This document shows, piece by piece, positions 56,814 through 58,386 of a stretch of 58,386 nt of DNA. The notes under the pieces were generated by a model. It was not told the DNA's origin, searched no databases, and was given only the letters and a program-made list of their open reading frames with translations. Numbering within the stretch: position 1 is the stretch's first letter; the number at the start of each line of letters is the position of its first letter. A program made the translations under genes and the position numbers. Source of the DNA: an uncultured Pelagibacteraceae bacterium (lineage in GTDB: Bacteria > Pseudomonadota > Alphaproteobacteria > Pelagibacterales > Pelagibacteraceae); assembly GCA_902604575.1 (NCBI GenBank), contig CACKZH010000004.1, positions 1 to 58,386 of the forward strand. Direction: 5' to 3'.

Positions 56814-58259
56814 TTAAGTGCCACAAAAAGTTTGATATTTTTTCTTGTTTAATGGAGCAGGAACTTGATATTCTTCAATATAATTCTGATTTTTATATGG
56901 ATTTTTTAAAATATTTAATAATTTTTTTATTTTATCCAAATTTCCTTCGTCCGCTTCAGCTAAAGCTTCCTCTACTTTATGATTTCTAGGAATAACAATT
57001 GGATTATTTTCTCTCATTAATTTATTTTGCTTTTCCTTAGTTGAATTATTTAATTCAGATCTTTTTTTCCAGCTTTTTTTCCAATTAGCAAAATTATCGT
57101 TGTTATATAAATCGTCAGAATTGATATTCATCAAATTGCAAAAGGTATTGGTATAATCTGCTTTATTTTTTTTCATCCAATCAAACAAATCATTAATTAA
57201 TTTTTTATCATATTTATCTTCACCAAATAGACCAAGCTTATCTCTCATCATATTTAACCATTTATCTTCATAAATATTTTGGAAATTATCTATTAAATCT
57301 GTTGCTAATTTAATTGCAGTATCTTCATTTTTATCAATTAGGGGGATTAAACATTCTGCAAATCTTGCTAAATTCCACTTTGTAATTGGTGGTTGATTAG
57401 AAAAGGCATATCTTCCAAATTTATCGATTGAGCTAAATACAGTTTTTGGATCATAATTATCCATAAATGCACAAGGACCGTAATCAATAGTTTCACCTGA
57501 AATTGCCATGTTATCAGTATTCATAACTCCATGAATAAATCCAACTCGCATCCAATTGATTACAAGTTGACATTGTTTTTCCATAACAAGATTTAACAAG
57601 TCTAATGCTTTTGAATTTGATTTTTTAATTTCTGGATAATGTCTGTTTATTGTGTAGTCGACTAACGTATTTAAATTTTCAATTTTTTGAGTAGTAACAA
57701 TATATTGAAATGTTCCAACTCGAAGATGACTTGATGCAACTCTTGTTAATATAGCACCCTGCAAAAGATTTTCTCTTACAACTTTTTCTCCTGTTTTTAC
57801 AACAGCAAGGCTTCTGGTAGTTGGAATATTTAATGAATGTATCGCTTCGCTGATAATATATTCCCTAAGCATAGGTCCCAGAGCCGCTCTTCCATCACCA
57901 CCTCTAGAAAAAGAAGTTCTTCCCGAACCTTTAAGCTGAATATCAAAACGATTGTCATTGTTAACTAAATGTTCGCCCAACAAAACTGCTCTACCATCCC
58001 CTAACATAGTAAAGTGTCCAAATTGATGTCCTGCATATGCCTGCGCAATGGTATTAGTTTTTTCTGGTATGGAGTTACCAGAAAATATTTCTGCTAATTT
58101 TTTTTTGTCTGTTTTTGAAAAATCTAAATTTAAAGTAGATGCTAGTTCCGCATTTAAAATTACTAATTCAGGATCATGAACAGGAGTTGGTTTAATATTT
58201 TCTTTAAAAGTATTTGATAACTTTGAATATGTATTATCAAAATGCCAACCAATGGTCAT
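56814..58259 (-). CDS. selO: Protein adenylyltransferase SelO (YdiU family)
   Basis: YAGHQFGHFTMLGDGRAVLLGEHL, QLKGSGRTSFSRGGDGRAALGPMLREYIISEAIHSLNIPTTRSLAVV, MRVGFIHGVMNTDNMAISGETIDYGPCAFMD. Confidence 0.95.
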   Translation of the reverse strand: MTIGWHFDNTYSKLSNTFKENIKPTPVHDPELVILNAELASTLNLDFSKTDKKKLAEIFSGNSIPEKTNTIAQAYAGHQFGHFTMLGDGRAVLLGEHLVNNDNRFDIQLKGSGRTSFSRGGDGRAALGPMLREYIISEAIHSLNIPTTRSLAVVKTGEKVVRENLLQGAILTRVASSHLRVGTFQYIVTTQKIENLNTLVDYTINRHYPEIKKSNSKALDLLNLVMEKQCQLVINWMRVGFIHGVMNTDNMAISGETIDYGPCAFMDNYDPKTVFSSIDKFGRYAFSNQPPITKWNLARFAECLIPLIDKNEDTAIKLATDLIDNFQNIYEDKWLNMMRDKLGLFGEDKYDKKLINDLFDWMKKNKADYTNTFCNLMNINSDDLYNNDNFANWKKSWKKRSELNNSTKEKQNKLMRENNPIVIPRNHKVEEALAEADEGNLDKIKKLLNILKNPYKNQNYIEEYQVPAPLNKKKYQTFCGT

Positions 58260-58264
58260 TTTAA

Positions 58265-58386
58265 TTAACTAACTTCAGCTTGATTTTCTTTTGCTTTTAC
58301 TTCTGTTTTAAATTGATTAGAGATTTTTTGTACTTCAACAGAAGATACTTTGTATTCAGCACACATTGTTTCTTCATCTTTACCAT
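58265..58386 (-). CDS. C-terminal fragment of an unidentified protein (runs off window)
   Basis: Minus-strand open frame ...GKDEETMCAEYKVSSVEVQKISNQFKTEVKAKENQAEVS* ending upstream of selO. Confidence 0.5.
   Translation of the reverse strand, partial: GKDEETMCAEYKVSSVEVQKISNQFKTEVKAKENQAEVS

Noticed and set aside
1-58386. CRISPR arrays, transposons, integrases, tRNA/rRNA genes
   Set aside because: No regularly spaced repeats, no transposase/integrase ORFs and no tRNA-like cloverleaf noticed in the short intergenic gaps; a tRNAscan/Infernal run would be decisive

Overview
AT-rich, densely packed bacterial chromosome segment. Protein content and streamlined layout look like an alphaproteobacterium of the SAR11/Pelagibacterales type; this is inferred from gene content, with no rRNA in the window. 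I see about 50 protein genes, no convincing tRNA/rRNA, no CRISPR array and no mobile element. Main blocks: (1) ferredoxin, ferredoxin reductase, GST, and dksA with two tiny membrane ORFs behind it; (2) an accessory-looking stretch (~2.7-20.6 kb) with two glycosyltransferases, a DUF1800/DUF1501 pair, two paralogous NylB/class-C-like serine hydrolases, a sulfatase, a TRAP transporter embedded with aromatic ring-cleavage-type enzymes (BphC-like extradiol dioxygenase, MhpA-like monooxygenase, FAH hydrolase, BKACE enzyme), and two tandem secreted polysaccharide-lyase-like proteins; (3) umuDC and recA, with a perfect GTTC-N7-GTTC LexA-type box abutting umuD and a one-mismatch box before recA; (4) housekeeping genes alaS, icd, psd, pssA, rlmE, guaB (no CBS domains), guaA, panB; (5) a second, canonical TRAP operon and a divergent pxpA / pxpBC locus; (6) a tandem glycine riboswitch ahead of gcvT-gcvH-gcvP, with a 12-bp linker/start-codon complementarity suggesting a translational ON switch; (7) an FAD oxidase / DUF1365 / CFA-like methyltransferase / DUF3833 / SDR / TspO lipid-modification cluster. 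Strongest leads: the aromatic/sulfatase/TRAP island, the predicted riboswitch mechanism, the SOS-box architecture with a Cys-tailed small ORF behind umuC, the CBS-less IMPDH, and the dksA-linked microproteins.
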